Assembly: GCF_009730915.1 (NCBI RefSeq) | Contig: NC_052480.1 | Location: forward strand, 248,001-312,000 | Direction of reading: 5' to 3' | Length of the DNA stretch: 64,000 nt | Source: Dioscorea cayenensis subsp. rotundata | Taxonomy: Eukaryota > Streptophyta > Magnoliopsida > Dioscoreales > Dioscoreaceae | Part shown: piece by piece, positions 1 through 11,345 of the stretch | Numbering within the stretch: the stretch's first letter is position 1 | How the letters are laid out: each line of letters starts with the position of its first letter | Translations under genes and position numbers: made by a program | Notes under the pieces: model-generated | The model's database searches: none | Told to the model about the DNA's origin: nothing | What the model saw: the letters and a program-made list of their open reading frames with translations, nothing else

Positions 1-586
1 TGAAAAAAAGTATATTATGACAGAATGGGGCCATATCACTGTCAGCTGACAAAGAGCTGATAAACTATGATGGCATCAAGACTTGAGAGGATCCTGAAAC
101 CCATACATATGCCATAGCTCTAAATCATACTAGGTTTGTCATTGATTGAGGTAGAAACAACTGGATCATACAGCAACTAGAAGATGATAATGAAGCAATG
201 GCTGATGTCTACATGGAGATACAGAACTCTGCGAGGATTTAACTTGCTGAAGAGGTGAACAGGATATGGTGATGACAAGTGATGGTTGATTACCAATGAA
301 CCCAGAATGGACTGTTAAAATAAATAGCACAAAGGTGCGTGCCCACAATATGCTGTTCAACAGATGGAGTGACCAGTTGTTCATTGTATTAACATACAAA
401 AATCCAACGTTGATGAAAAAGTTGCAATACAAATATTGGACCAAAATATCATATTCCAAATATCACTTGTTATTTCAATGGATGTCAAATATATGCCGAT
501 TGAACAAAAGGATTAAGACATAAAAACACACACAAAGAGTGGCATTATTGATATGGAAATGAAAAGAGAAAGCAGAATTCTCACAG
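1..586. other. Spacer, nothing recognised
   Basis: This is the 3' side of the peroxiredoxin gene. Its short open frames have no family resemblance and no splice-supported extension. The last 50 bases or so may be the 3' UTR of the peroxiredoxin transcript. Nothing else is supported. Confidence 0.5.
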
Positions 587-1196
587 TCACAGAGCGTTGA
601 GCATGTGATCGGCGCTGCTGGCGGTGAAGGCTCCGCCGTCTTCCAGGTTGAGTACCTTGACGATTCCATCCTCAACCAACATGGCGTATCGCCTGGACCT
701 GATTCCAAGGCCTGCAGGTTTATCTCGTAGGTCTAGCTCTACACCGAGGGCCCTGGTGAAATCGCCATTGCCGTCGGACAGCAGCAGCACCTCTTCCCCG
801 ATTCTGAGGCTCTCCTTCCAGGCCCTCATCACGAAGGCGTCGTTCACTGAGACACAAGCGAGGGCGTCCACCCCCTTGGCCCGCAGCTCCCCGGACTTGT
901 CAACAAACCCGGGGAGGTGCTTCTGGGAGCATGTGGGGGTGAAGGCCCCAGGCACCGCGAAGATGATTGTCTTCTTTCCTTTGGTCAGCTCGGAGACAGT
1001 CAGAGTGCGGAGTTCCCCGGTTGGATCGAAATAGGAGACGGGTGGCATCAGGAAGCTTGTCCCCGACGGAGATGGTATGGGCGGGGGAGGAGGTGGAGAA
1101 GAGAACGGAGCGAGAGGAAAGGACGCGGAGGGCATTGGTGCTGGAGCGGAACCGAACGGCGGAGCCGATGAGCTTAGCAAAGGCGAGGGCAGCCAT
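587..1196 (-). CDS. PRXIIE: Peroxiredoxin-2E, chloroplastic, with a one-base frame break
   Basis: This is an atypical two-Cys type II peroxiredoxin, a thiol peroxidase that reduces H2O2 and organic peroxides in the chloroplast stroma using glutaredoxin or thioredoxin. The gene has no intron. From the ATG at 1196 the protein opens with a basic, Ser/Arg-rich transit-like leader ending in [10 protein letters not shown], the known start of the mature domain. That frame is lost at the GGG at 1040-1042 (CCC on the coding strand), where one extra C appears to be present. The adjacent frame then gives the rest of the domain. It contains the peroxidatic Cys in [12 protein letters not shown] (codon 929-931) and the resolving Cys 25 residues later in ALACVSVN, the normal PrxII spacing. 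The C-terminus (HMLNAL, stop 587-589) is complete. A single-base sequencing or assembly error in a C run is as likely as a real mutation. An uninterrupted frame starting at 1228 reads through, but its N-terminus is unlike the family. Confidence 0.85.
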
Positions 1197-1539
1197 TGAC
1201 GATGTCTTGTTTCCTGATGATTAAACATGTTTATTATTTTAATTAGTTAATTAATTACATAAATTCTGTTAATTACTTATCAATTGTTATAAAAAATTAA
1301 TTTTACAAAAAAAAAAAATCATCTTTATATATGTGAGTGACGATTCACCGTTCCTCAAACACAAATAATTAAAAATAAATAAATTATTCCAGCAGTTTAA
1401 GATAAGTTTAATATATGGAGCAGACCCTGTATTTTTTTCTTCAGTATTTTTTTCTTTTTATTTTAATAAATTCGTTATCTATTCATTTTATTAAAAAATT
1501 AAAAAATATCCAGGTTCACAGTGCACAGTAGCAACTCAG

Positions 1540-1850
1540 AGGTAGTCAATCTACACAGAGAGTAATCGACCCTCCTCAGTCTTCTATTTTGAGCAAATCT
1601 GTGTCTCCAAGCAGATGTCTTCGCCCTCCCAGCTTTCTTTCCTCTTTTCTTTTTCTTATTTAAAGTCTTCAGTGTTTTGTTTTTCTCACCCCCAGTAAGA
1701 TTTTAGTTTTTCCTCGCTATTTTATTTATTTTTTCTTTCTTTTTAGTTTTTGTCTTGTCTTTTTTTTTTCTTTTAAACTTCTCTTTTCAGTGCATTTTGT
1801 TCAGTTTTTTATTTCAATAAATATGTAGTTTATTCATATTTATTTCTTGA
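1540..1850 (+). repeat. 5'-truncated LINE 3' tail
   Basis: This stretch aligns by eye with the 3' UTR of the LINE ending near 19080. Both have a CTCACCCC-type motif, a pyrimidine-rich run of TTTTCTTT blocks, and then TTTCAATAAA followed by a TTTATTCAT-like end. It holds no coding sequence and looks like a short target-primed reverse-transcription product. Confidence 0.55.
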
Positions 1851-1899
1851 AAAAATTTAATACGTATAGAACTCCTATTTATTTCATATATTCATCAAT

Positions 1900-2710
1900 G
1901 GAGTTTTTATTAAAAAAATAAAAGATAAAATTGTCGTGTTTCTTTTTTTTAATAAATGGTTTATTTATTTTTAAAATAAAATAAAATAAAATAAAGATAA
2001 AAAGACAAAGGGGTGAAGATATTTTGATCCTTTATAATTTTATAAATATATAGATAGTTTATCCAATCCATTGTATCTGAAAGTTTAAATAATGCAGTTT
2101 AAAAGATACACACACACATGTAGGTCCAAGCAATGAGTCAATGACACACATGTAGTTTAAGTCTATCAAAATAGTCTGTTTGCCTCTTCATCATTCCCTA
2201 GTTTCAAATCATCTTTTGTATCCTCTCTATTTTTTATAATTTTTAATAAAGTATAATTAATTCATTTTTAAAAAAATAAAATAAAGGGTTATTAGTCCAG
2301 TGCCATTAACCTTTTTTTTTTAAAAAAAAAAAAATTCAAGTGATTCAATTTTAATTTTTTTTTTAATAAAATAGTGATAATATATCCACAATCGTGAATT
2401 CAAGCTCTCCTCTCTAAATGAGGATATAAAGACTATACAATTAATTTTTTGTCAGTGCACAAACTCCTAATTTAAATATGTTTGTTACAGTACTTTTTTT
2501 TCCAGTTTTTTCTGTTGATCTTCTTATTTTTGTCCTACTCTTATTTTTAATAAACCAATAGTTTATTTATTTTTATTAAAAAAAAGAGAGTATATTCGTT
2601 ATTTTTTTTTAAAATTCTGCTTCTTTTGCTGGTTGTATTGTTTTTTATGTTCTTTTATTGATAAAATAGTGGTTTATCCATTTCTATAAAAAAATTATTA
2701 TTTTTGATAT
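1900..2710 (+). repeat. Cluster of short LINE-tail-like fragments
   Basis: The block T-rich run, AATAAA, (A)GTGGTTTATCCA, poly-A recurs at about 2490-2590 and 2620-2700. Weaker copies lie near 1930-1990 and 2210-2290. The 2620-2700 copy is closest to the end of the LINE at 36583 (shared AGTGGTTTATCCA). Poly-A/T tracts separate the pieces. No gene is visible. Confidence 0.45.
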
Positions 2711-3073
2711 AACTTTACAAGTCCCTTTTGTGTTATAAATAAAAAAAAATAACAAATTGAAGGCACCATCGACACACAAGCAATTTAGACTATAAACACC
2801 AAGCAGAGAACCGATCATAAATATCTCAGCACAGTAAGCCAGAGAAGAGACGAGTGTTTCGCAAAGATCATTCTGCATAATGGCATTTTAAGATCATGTT
2901 GTCCACATACAGAGATGGAACAATGATGGGCAAACTGGACAGCAAACATGACTTAAATGAGAAAATAAGATACATTGGAAAACTAGCTAGGTTATAAGGA
3001 ATTCGGTAGAAAATATACATTTCCATAAACATATATAAATATCAGGAACAGATTGAAGACTTTGATGAGACAA
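2711..3073. other. Spacer / 3' flank of the DUF7054 gene
   Basis: This AT-rich stretch contains only a short open frame (64 codons) that I do not recognise. Part of it is probably the 3' UTR of the gene ending at 3074. Confidence 0.4.
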
Positions 3074-3964
3074 TTACAACAGAAAACTGGCAAAGTTGAA
3101 CCACCGCTCGTCAATTTTAGAAGAATTCTGAACTTGATCAGAGCATGAAGCGGTAGCAGCTGTGGACTTTATGTAAAGGAAGAAGGTCCTGGACCCCAGC
3201 TCCTTAAGTTTCTCGTTGGGATCAAGACCTACAAAGTAACACAGGACGAGATGTTACCCTCCAGGCCACACAAACATATATTACCCATGCACCAGTCTAA
3301 CTAAGTTCAGAAAAGAGACGTACGTGTGAAATTATGTAGATCCAAATCTAATTATGAATCCTAGCAAACCTATTCATCAACAAATATTGTATACTTTACA
3401 TAATTTTTTTTTTTAAAAAAAAAAGTGCAGAACGTATAGCACAGCAACTCGAAAATTAAGTAGGGTGAAAAATTAAGACAGTAAAACGCAGCTAGATAGA
3501 GGAGGAATTGAAGAGGCTAGGAGTTCCTTCTGACCTTCGAGGCTGAACTGCGAGTAATGGAGAGTGAATTGTGAAAGAAGAGTAGTAGGCAAGAGTGGGC
3601 GCCTGCCTTCCTTAATGTAAAGCTCAACTGTGGCCGCGATGAGATCATTGACAGTCCACAAAGTGGAGGCCATTACCTGGACAGCACCCAGGCTCCTAGT
3701 TATCGTGACGTTAACCAGCAACTTGGACGGCAGCCTCTCTTCTTTGGCAGTTTTCAGTGGGCGGAGATGGAGATGATCCTGCAAGGCCGGAGGTGGGGCA
3801 TGATCAGCAGTCCTCCAAGAAAACAAGTCAGGTTGGGTCTTTGGCCTTCTCATCTGGCGCGGCGACTCAGGAGAGGAAACCATCATCTTGGTCCCCGGCC
3901 AGTTGAATGAAACTGATCTCTTGGGACGCTCCTTCTTTGCGTCGTTGCTTCTCTCACGCCACAT
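3074..3964 (-). CDS. DUF7054-type protein (At4g22758-like), two exons
   Basis: This is a plant-specific protein of unknown biochemical role, related to the family annotated 'uncharacterized protein At4g22758'. Exon 1 is 3535-3964 and exon 2 is 3074-3228. The 306-bp intron has donor AAG/GTCAGA and acceptor TTTGTAG, phase 1. The spliced product is 194 residues. Its first 78 residues are basic and Ser/Pro-rich, probably disordered. A compact ubiquitin-like domain follows: KLLVNVTITRSLGAVQV, then WTVNDLIAATVELYIKEGRRP, LHYSQFSLE, and in exon 2 LDPNEKLKELGSRTFFL, the usual family ending. About 25 polar residues follow. Without splicing, exon 1 reads into a meaningless tail, so the intron is needed. 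The family assignment is from memory of the conserved motifs. Confidence 0.82.
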
Positions 3965-4376
3965 GTTATGCTTCTTCTTCTTCTTCTTCGTATTTTACTT
4001 GATAAAATCATACAAGATGATGATGATTAATTTGCAGGCAGTGTCTTGATTGCGTATATATCCACGTTAACCAAGGAATCCAGAACCAGGAGGATTGAGA
4101 AGGCAGGGCAGGCCAGGCCAGGAAAGGGCAGGGTTCTCGATCACATCTCGTCTAGCTCTCATAGAATTAACCAACCAACGTCTTCTCAGCGGGTCTGTCT
4201 GTGATCAATAAAGAGAAAGGAGACCAGAAAAATTTATGTGATGAAAGTGTAAGCAAAGAAATTGACGTTTCTTGTCTGTCATCAGCACGCTTAATATTTC
4301 TTGGTGGACACTACAATATGAGAGTCCTACTGCAACTTGACAATGTTTCGTATCCTATATATTTCCCATGTGTGCC

Positions 4377-4409
4377 TGTGTGTGTGTGTCGCGCGCACAC
4401 ACACACATG
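4377..4409. repeat. Palindromic (TG)n-CGCGCG-(CA)n tract
   Basis: A TG run passes through CGCGCG into a CA run, giving about 33 bp that is nearly self-complementary and nearly perfectly alternating purine/pyrimidine. It could form a hairpin or Z-DNA. No function is implied. Confidence 0.7.
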
Positions 4410-5494
4410 TACGATGTATCATGGCATGGGGATGGCGGCTTACAGCAATTTACTAGTAATCGATTTCGGGAATCTGTCCACCTCCATGGATGGCTGTCGA
4501 CTCAATCAAATTTAAATTACTAGTTCACAACAGTTTATGAGAGTCGAAAGGGCATTAGCCTACTATTATTAGGCTTTCCGTGACGCCACCTCTCAGTCTA
4601 GCTAGTTACTGTATATAATGAGAAATTCTTGTAATATTTTATCTCATTTGAAATTAAAATTTTATTTATTTTTCAAAATAAAAAATTAAAAAGATACATT
4701 TGGTTGATCGGGCTAATAAATTAAAATTTTTGTTTGACTAATATCAGGATTTCTCTAACTAACTTATTTCGCCCAATAACAAGCATCACAATTTGGTTTT
4801 TTTTTAAATATCCCTCAGATGATTTCTTCGTTTTCCCAAGTTGCTATAAAATTTTGCATGCTTAACAATAAAAAATCAGTTTCATTTATTGGTGATTATA
4901 TTATCTAATTATATAACTAAATTATTATCCATCCAACTGATCAGGATAATATTAATTTCAAGTTATTTTCAAATTATCCCCGATCAAAATTTGCCTACAA
5001 GGATGAAAAAACAAATTAATTAATTCCTAACCGTCTAAATGACCACTGAAACAATTCAGCTAACTTCTCCAACGTTACAATGTATATATCATTGGAAAAA
5101 AAAAGAGTAAAGCAATATTGCTTGAAAAGAAGTAAGCCGCATAATTAAAATAAAATACATATAAAAGAAGGGGTGGGATCGCAGGTAACGCACCTGAGGG
5201 ATCATTGATCATTGGTGGCTTCCTCGTGCTATCACATCCGCGCGTCCAATGAGAAACGGAACAGAAACATGGTGGTGGCTTCTCAGGGGCTCATGAGCCA
5301 TTCTATATCTCAAGGTTCATATGCTGGATTGTTGTTATGTGTGTCTGATTTTCGTGCGTTATTCAACCGTTGAACGAGATACAACGTGCGTACGTCATGA
5401 ATTGAAATTATAATAGTAAGATTGGCATGGCAATTGGCAGCCTAGTGGCAGAAGTGGGAGCCCCGAAACACCGTCACTCATTTCATGCATTATT

Positions 5495-5549
5495 GATATA
5501 TATATATATATATAGGAGAGAGAGGGAGAGAGAGAGAGAGAGAGAGAGG
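5495..5549. repeat. Compound (TA)n(GA)n microsatellite
   Basis: About 20 bp of TA repeats join directly to about 35 bp of GA repeats with two interruptions. Confidence 0.9.
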
Positions 5550-5913
5550 CACTGGTCCTTGAAACCAACTTTACAACAACCAACGTCAGCTGGTCACTCG
5601 GCATCTATCCGGACTTCACTTTCAAACAATAAACACATCTGCCTTTCAATTTCTGATTGTCTGATGAGGCACATGCCCTCCTTCCCTTTTTAACAATGCT
5701 AATAATGCGATTGGGAAGGTGTATGCGATTTTCCTCGTTGCTTGCTCTGTCTGATATCTTTCATCCCTGTTACCAAGTAACTTCAATCAAGTTAATATAA
5801 TACCACGAGTTAATATGGCTGATGTTGTGCGGCTTTGCCTGTGCAAGTCCTGGACAGAGCAGGCAACAAAGAGCTTGCGCAGCTGGCACAATTGTTGTGC
5901 AGCTAAGTGTGAC

Positions 5914-5995
5914 CATTGAAACATGTTGCAAGCCACAAGTTGTTCCCTTTAGCCCATTGAAACATGTTGCAAGCCACAAGTTGTTCCCTTTAGCC
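5914..5995. repeat. 41-bp perfect tandem duplication
   Basis: The unit beginning CATTGAAACATGTTGC occurs at 5914-5954 and again at 5955-5995 with no difference. It lies in non-coding sequence. Confidence 0.92.
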
Positions 5996-6400
5996 GGACC
6001 CGGAGAACAAAGCTTCACTGTGGAACGTAAGGACCATCTCTATTCCCAAAGAAAATTTGTAATTATTTTGCCAAAATAGATTATGAAAAATATATATATA
6101 TATATATATGCCTAAGTAAGCCTAGTGTTTAAAGCTACGACTCTATCCCAATGCATGCATGGTTAAAACATACTAATAATAATAAAAAAAGTGTACATGT
6201 GTTTATTGTCCACATTATTTTAAAAAAAAAAAAATAGGTACCCAAGTACATGCACACTGACCACTGTGTAAGCAATATTACATCTCATTTAAAAAAAACT
6301 TATATTAATAATGGCTTGCTTGTCATAATAACAAATGAAAAACATAGATACATTGAAAAAGTTTTTTTTTAAGAACAAATGAATAATACAAGAAAGACAC

Positions 6401-8576
6401 AGATTTTTAGATCTCACACGAATCATATTTACCAGCAAATAGTATGTTCTTTATGTATTTCACAGATCCATTTTCAGATTCAGAATTTTATCAAGTCCCC
6501 CAGTTGAATGAGAAACAGTTCCCTATTCTTATATTCCTAATATATCCCCATTTAATTTCTATGAGTTGGTCTCCAATTTGTGTTTCACATGCATTCCAGA
6601 CAACCAAATTCACTTTCACAGAGACAACAAATTCCATGGAAACGTCCATCATTCTGAAGATCAAGTTGGAATTTGGATGATGATGAACGAAGAGAGTAGT
6701 TAGGATAAAAAAAAAATCCATGAAAATGCATTACAATGTTCAAGAGGTTTTACTACTTATTCTAATGGATCAACATAATCCACAAACAAGCTCATGCTCA
6801 TCTGAGATCTCCTGCAAAATACTAAATCCAACTAACTGCACAAATGAAATCAATACAAAAAGTGAAAATCTTTTCTCAATGACTGCAAGACATTGTTCAG
6901 CTTGACATACGTTATTATACAGGAATAGACTATTACAATCCTGCCAAAATTGAAGAATGCAGCTATAACTTAGATGAATGACATGAGATACACTTAAAAT
7001 AGGAAACATGCCTCACCAAATAATGAAGGGGATAAGTAACCAAAATTGATGATATGTAGGTCAGTTCTCTTAGAAAAGGCATTTTAAGGACCAATCTAAA
7101 GTACTCCGTTTCTCTTCCTATAAAGAATGGCAAATGCTAAATACGATGGATGTTTCTTTATCAAAAAGGCATGCCCCAACTGAGGATTTGCTGGCATGAC
7201 CTAACTGAGGCATAGAATCCTTGCAATTTTAACTATTTATACCATAAAGAATTGTTCTCCTATTCATTCTTGTGTATTTTGCTCTCCTTTTGCCAGTTCT
7301 TGCTGTGAAGAGAAGTCTACATGAGCATTCCTTCTCCTGGAAATATATATATATATATATATATATATTAGCTTAAAACAGGGGAATTCAAGTCTTGGCA
7401 GTAATATATGGCACAATTGATATACCGGTTCACCAAATAGCAGAAACTAGACCGAGTGGAAAGAACTTCCCAGGAACCTTAGGTCATCCAGCAGAGAATT
7501 GGCCTGCTTCATCCAAAGTAAGCATTATGCTTGATGAAGAAATAAACCTATAACAAGTTCCAACCAACTTTGGCAAGATCTTAATGCACAATATCACCAT
7601 AATCATGAACAACTGAACTTAAAACCCATAGTTTGCTAGCATACCATTTATTTGCACTTCCACAAGCATCCATTTACAGAGTGGCATACATTATGTAAGA
7701 TTCCAAAGAGAACATTTCATTAAATCATAAATCCTCAAATCCAGGAACAGACTTAGAAGCTCTGCGTACACATAGATTACAAATCAACCCAGCTTCCTGA
7801 GCCTGCAAAAGGAAATGACACCATCATAAATACAGGCAATAGCTTAACACCAGTAAGCTTATAAGGCAATGCCTCTTCTGGTTGACATGTTAGCAATTAA
7901 ACTCAGACATACTGCAACAAGCTGCTTGATCACCATATGTTCTTGATTGTTTGCGGGAAATAACAGTATCCGGCGTATGAGCTCCAAAAACAAGGATCAC
8001 CCTGATTTCCATTAGCCATGGAGGAGCAGACTCTAATTCCCGCCAGCAACATTTCACCAAAAAATGATCGCAAATCACCAACTCAATCCTCAAGCTTGCA
8101 CGTGAGATTTGTTCATGGTACAAACAACAGGACAGTTGAATCACACAATGGAAGTAAAGCACAGCACTTCCAGGGGCTTAGATTGATCAATAGCATACTT
8201 TGCCTGCAACAGTAATTAGAACTGAAATTTTAAACACAATTGTCAGGAAAGATTAACAGTGAAGGCTAACATGAAAGTACTTGCCTTTATTGAATAAATT
8301 AGATTTGAATTAACAGATGTATACAGACAACTCTTCGGAACTCCATGTGATCTGTGATCTCCAAAGACGCAATCAAGCGAGCAAGATATTGCCCACGCAA
8401 TTATCACAGCAGGGTATAGCAAAGGCAGATGAAAGAAGAATACATTTCCCATCATGCCTCAACCCACCATAATTTTGGACCCGTATAGAGGCTGAAGTTA
8501 GATTGAGTATCTTTCCTTCAAAGATTGAAAGACGGTCGCCACACCAATGAAAATTATTCCAAAGCTAGTTTCTTTT
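6401..8576 (-). other. 3' side of the PPR gene, possibly spliced 3' UTR
   Basis: There is no coding frame I recognise. On the minus strand there are acceptor-like TTTTGCAG (about 7800) and TGTTGCAG (about 8200), and a GC-type donor-like AAG/GCAAGT near 8283. Together these could mark introns in a long PPR 3' UTR. This is inference; RNA reads would decide. A (TA)n run lies at 7342-7368. Confidence 0.25.
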
Positions 8577-11345
8577 CTATGCATGGGCTAATTGAGGGTA
8601 TTCTTTGATCAAGGAATCCCATGTTTGAGGGCTGGGGCAACAATGCCTTTCCCTCATGACTGCCAATAACTCCGAGCACATGACATCATGGCCCTTCTTA
8701 AGTAAGCCATCAACGAGAAGCTTCCATGTAATTTCATCATTATTATATCCTCTCCCAAGTAAATCACCAAACAAAAATCTAGCCTTCTCATGGCTTCCTT
8801 TGTCACATAAGCCTGTGAGAAGAAGTTGGTAAGACACCAGGTATGGTAAATAGCCGCGTTCCACCATGGAGCATAGAAATGTTGATGCCTCTGTGTATAA
8901 CTTCAAATTGCAGCAACAACTTATAAGAGATGTATAGATATCTTCACTGGGGGTAATACTAGCTTCTTCCATTAGGAAGAGCAGAGAATTAGCTACTTCT
9001 ATACGACCACAATTACAAAAACATTTTATTAGGATATCATATGTCTTCGTATTGGGAACAGAACCATAAGAATTCATCTGCTCCAGAAGTTCCTGAACAG
9101 TGTCCATCTTAACGGCATTCCATACTTGAGGATGATTTGCTGCAGACAAGCTGTCACCATACTTCCTTTCATGTAGAGGCTTGAGCAGAACACAAAAAGT
9201 GTGATGATTTGGATGGAATGATGCATCAATCATGTTCTTGAGAGTTGAGAAGGCATGATCCAATGCCCCCATATTTACATAACCCTCTATCAAAGTGTTG
9301 TATGTCCTTAAATCAGGGAGAACACCCTTGTCATTCATTTCCGCCATCATATTTTCCGCCTCATTAAGACTTCCTTCACCGCAGTGAGAGCGGATAAACA
9401 AGGTGTAAGTGCATGCATCAGGCCTATGCCCTGAAGAAAGCATCTGCTCCAACATCCGCTCAGCTTCTACACGTTCCCCTTTCATCAACAACTTGTCAAT
9501 AAGAATATTGTAAGTGATGACAGTAGGTTCCACGCCCTTATCTCGCATATCATTCATTAAAGACTTGGCTTCCTCCATCTTGTCATCTTTACACAACCCT
9601 CTGATTAAAGGATTGTATGTGTATGAGTCTGGTAAACAGCCTTTTGAACACATTTTGTCTAGCAGCAAGTGTGCGACATCAATATTTCCTGCCTCACATT
9701 GGCCGTGTATCAAAGCATTATACATCACCTCATGTGCCTGTATGTTTTTCTTGTCAAGAGAGTTGAAAAGGGAGTAAGCCTCTTCAGACCTGCCATTCTT
9801 GCAGAGGGCGTCTATCAGGATAGAGTATGTCCTCTGGTCAGGGGCCAGGCAATTCCCGCTCATCAAATCAAGCAATCTAAATGCACTATCAATATAACCC
9901 TTCTTGCATTGACCTTGAATCAGCAGATTATAGGTGACAACAGTAGGAGACACCCCAGATTCAACCATTTTACTCAACAATGCCATAGCCTCATGCACCT
10001 TCCCTGCCTCACAATGCCCATGAATCAACTCATTGTAAGTTCGCGTATCTGGCCTGCAATGATTCAATGCCATTGAATGTGTAATCCCCAATGCAGCACT
10101 GACCTCTCCCTTCTTACAATATCCTCGAATCAAAGCATTATAAGTGACAACCCCAAGGACCAAACCTTTCTCAGATGCCTTGGTCAACAACAACCATGCA
10201 TCTTCGAGCTTCTCCTGTCTACATAATCCGTCAACCAGAGAAGTGTACGTCCAAATATCTGGGTGGCATCCGTTCCTGTCCATGGATTCCATGGTCCGAA
10301 AAGCAGCATCAATCATGCCTCCCTTACAGAAGCCATCAACCAAGACATTGTAACAAACTACATTTGGAACCAAACCACTCCTAGAGGACTCAGAGAGCAA
10401 CACCTCTGCGTCTGCGAACCTCTTTTCCTTGCATAACCCATGAACCAAAGCTGCAAAGGTGTGGGCATTAGGACGGCAGCCATCACTTTCCATCTGAGAC
10501 AGCAACTCAAAGGCTTCATCTAACCGACGAGATGCACAGAGCCCCTGAATTAGAATGGTGTAAGAGAACTCATCACGCGGGCATCCCTTGTGCATCATTG
10601 TGACAAGAACTCGAGATGCCCCATGGAAATCCTTGACTTTACAGTAACCGGAGATCAGAGAGTTGAAAGTAAAGGTATCAGGATTGAGACCAGCTCGTGA
10701 GAGATGGGCAAAGTAGAGCTTGGCCTCGAGAAGGCTCCCATCCTTGCAACAGGCATTGATCATGGTGTTGTATGTGAAAATATTGGGAAATGTGGCATCT
10801 TGCAGCATTTGCTGATAAACATGTCTCATTTCGGAGATCATCCTAAACTTGGCAAGCAAATTCAGCAGTATATTATAGCATCGAAGAGATGGAATCACAA
10901 GTGGCCTACCCTCATCTGAAGAACTGGATGAGAAGAAAACTTGCAGCGCTCGGCAAACTTCCTCGGAGGTAGTGCAGGAGTGGAGCATGCTGATGCGGAA
11001 CCGCTCGGCGTGGGTGTGGAACTGGGGCTGAACAAGGAGGTTGAGAAGGGAGGCGTAGGAGTCAACGGAATGGCGGAAGCCGGGGCGGCGGGCGACCCAG
11101 CTGAAGAAGGACATGGCCGTGTGGACGCGGATGGGGAAAGATAGGAAGAGATGGGATACTTGGAGAGGAGTGAGGAGGGGGGCGAGGCTCGCGAGGACTG
11201 GGCTTTCGATCCATCCAGGTCGTGAGAGGATGGAGAATAGCTGGGAAGTGATGTCCGGGTCTGGAGATGAAGGGATCGGTGGAACAGCGGCGACGGCCGT
11301 CGAGGAGGAGGGGCGATTGGAGAGCAAGAGGGAGGCCCTTCTCAT
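8577..11345 (-). CDS. P-class pentatricopeptide repeat protein (At5g65560-like)
   Basis: This is an intronless 922-residue PPR protein, the size of the Arabidopsis At5g65560 group. PPR proteins bind single-stranded organelle RNA, about one base per repeat, and act in its processing, stability or translation. The N-terminus (MRRASLLLSNRPSSSTA) is Arg/Ser-rich and lacks acids, as expected of a mitochondrial or plastid targeting peptide. From about residue 150 there are roughly 21 consecutive 35-residue P motifs of the form xYNxLIxGxCKxGxxxxAxxLLxxMxxxGxxP, plus a partial one at the end. One motif near residue 720 carries an insertion of about 17 residues. There is no E, DYW or SMR domain. The start is the first ATG, with a short GC-rich leader upstream. 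Other open frames on either strand here are shadows. The RNA target cannot be inferred reliably. Confidence 0.93.
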   Translation of the reverse strand: MRRASLLLSNRPSSSTAVAAVPPIPSSPDPDITSQLFSILSRPGWIESPVLASLAPLLTPLQVSHLFLSFPIRVHTAMSFFSWVARRPGFRHSVDSYASLLNLLVQPQFHTHAERFRISMLHSCTTSEEVCRALQVFFSSSSSDEGRPLVIPSLRCYNILLNLLAKFRMISEMRHVYQQMLQDATFPNIFTYNTMINACCKDGSLLEAKLYFAHLSRAGLNPDTFTFNSLISGYCKVKDFHGASRVLVTMMHKGCPRDEFSYTILIQGLCASRRLDEAFELLSQMESDGCRPNAHTFAALVHGLCKEKRFADAEVLLSESSRSGLVPNVVCYNVLVDGFCKGGMIDAAFRTMESMDRNGCHPDIWTYTSLVDGLCRQEKLEDAWLLLTKASEKGLVLGVVTYNALIRGYCKKGEVSAALGITHSMALNHCRPDTRTYNELIHGHCEAGKVHEAMALLSKMVESGVSPTVVTYNLLIQGQCKKGYIDSAFRLLDLMSGNCLAPDQRTYSILIDALCKNGRSEEAYSLFNSLDKKNIQAHEVMYNALIHGQCEAGNIDVAHLLLDKMCSKGCLPDSYTYNPLIRGLCKDDKMEEAKSLMNDMRDKGVEPTVITYNILIDKLLMKGERVEAERMLEQMLSSGHRPDACTYTLFIRSHCGEGSLNEAENMMAEMNDKGVLPDLRTYNTLIEGYVNMGALDHAFSTLKNMIDASFHPNHHTFCVLLKPLHERKYGDSLSAANHPQVWNAVKMDTVQELLEQMNSYGSVPNTKTYDILIKCFCNCGRIEVANSLLFLMEEASITPSEDIYTSLISCCCNLKLYTEASTFLCSMVERGYLPYLVSYQLLLTGLCDKGSHEKARFLFGDLLGRGYNNDEITWKLLVDGLLKKGHDVMCSELLAVMRERHCCPSPQTWDSLIKEYPQLAHA

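Larger units (their letters stand above)
3965..6400. other. Intergenic spacer
   Basis: This stretch holds the 5' flank of the DUF7054 gene (a CTT-rich run at 3970-3992) and several simple repeats listed separately. The longest open frame (about 4201-4515) has no recognisable domain and spans a GT/CA repeat. No gene can be supported. Confidence 0.5.

Noticed and set aside
4201-4515. 104-codon plus-strand frame
   Set aside because: It crosses a TG/CGCG/CA repeat, has no recognisable motif and no supporting splice structure.
5914-5995. Tandem repeat considered as a CRISPR-like or satellite array
   Set aside because: Only two abutting units without spacers, in a plant genome.
9514-10919. Several plus-strand frames opposite the PPR gene
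   Set aside because: Antisense shadows of a long regular repeat gene.
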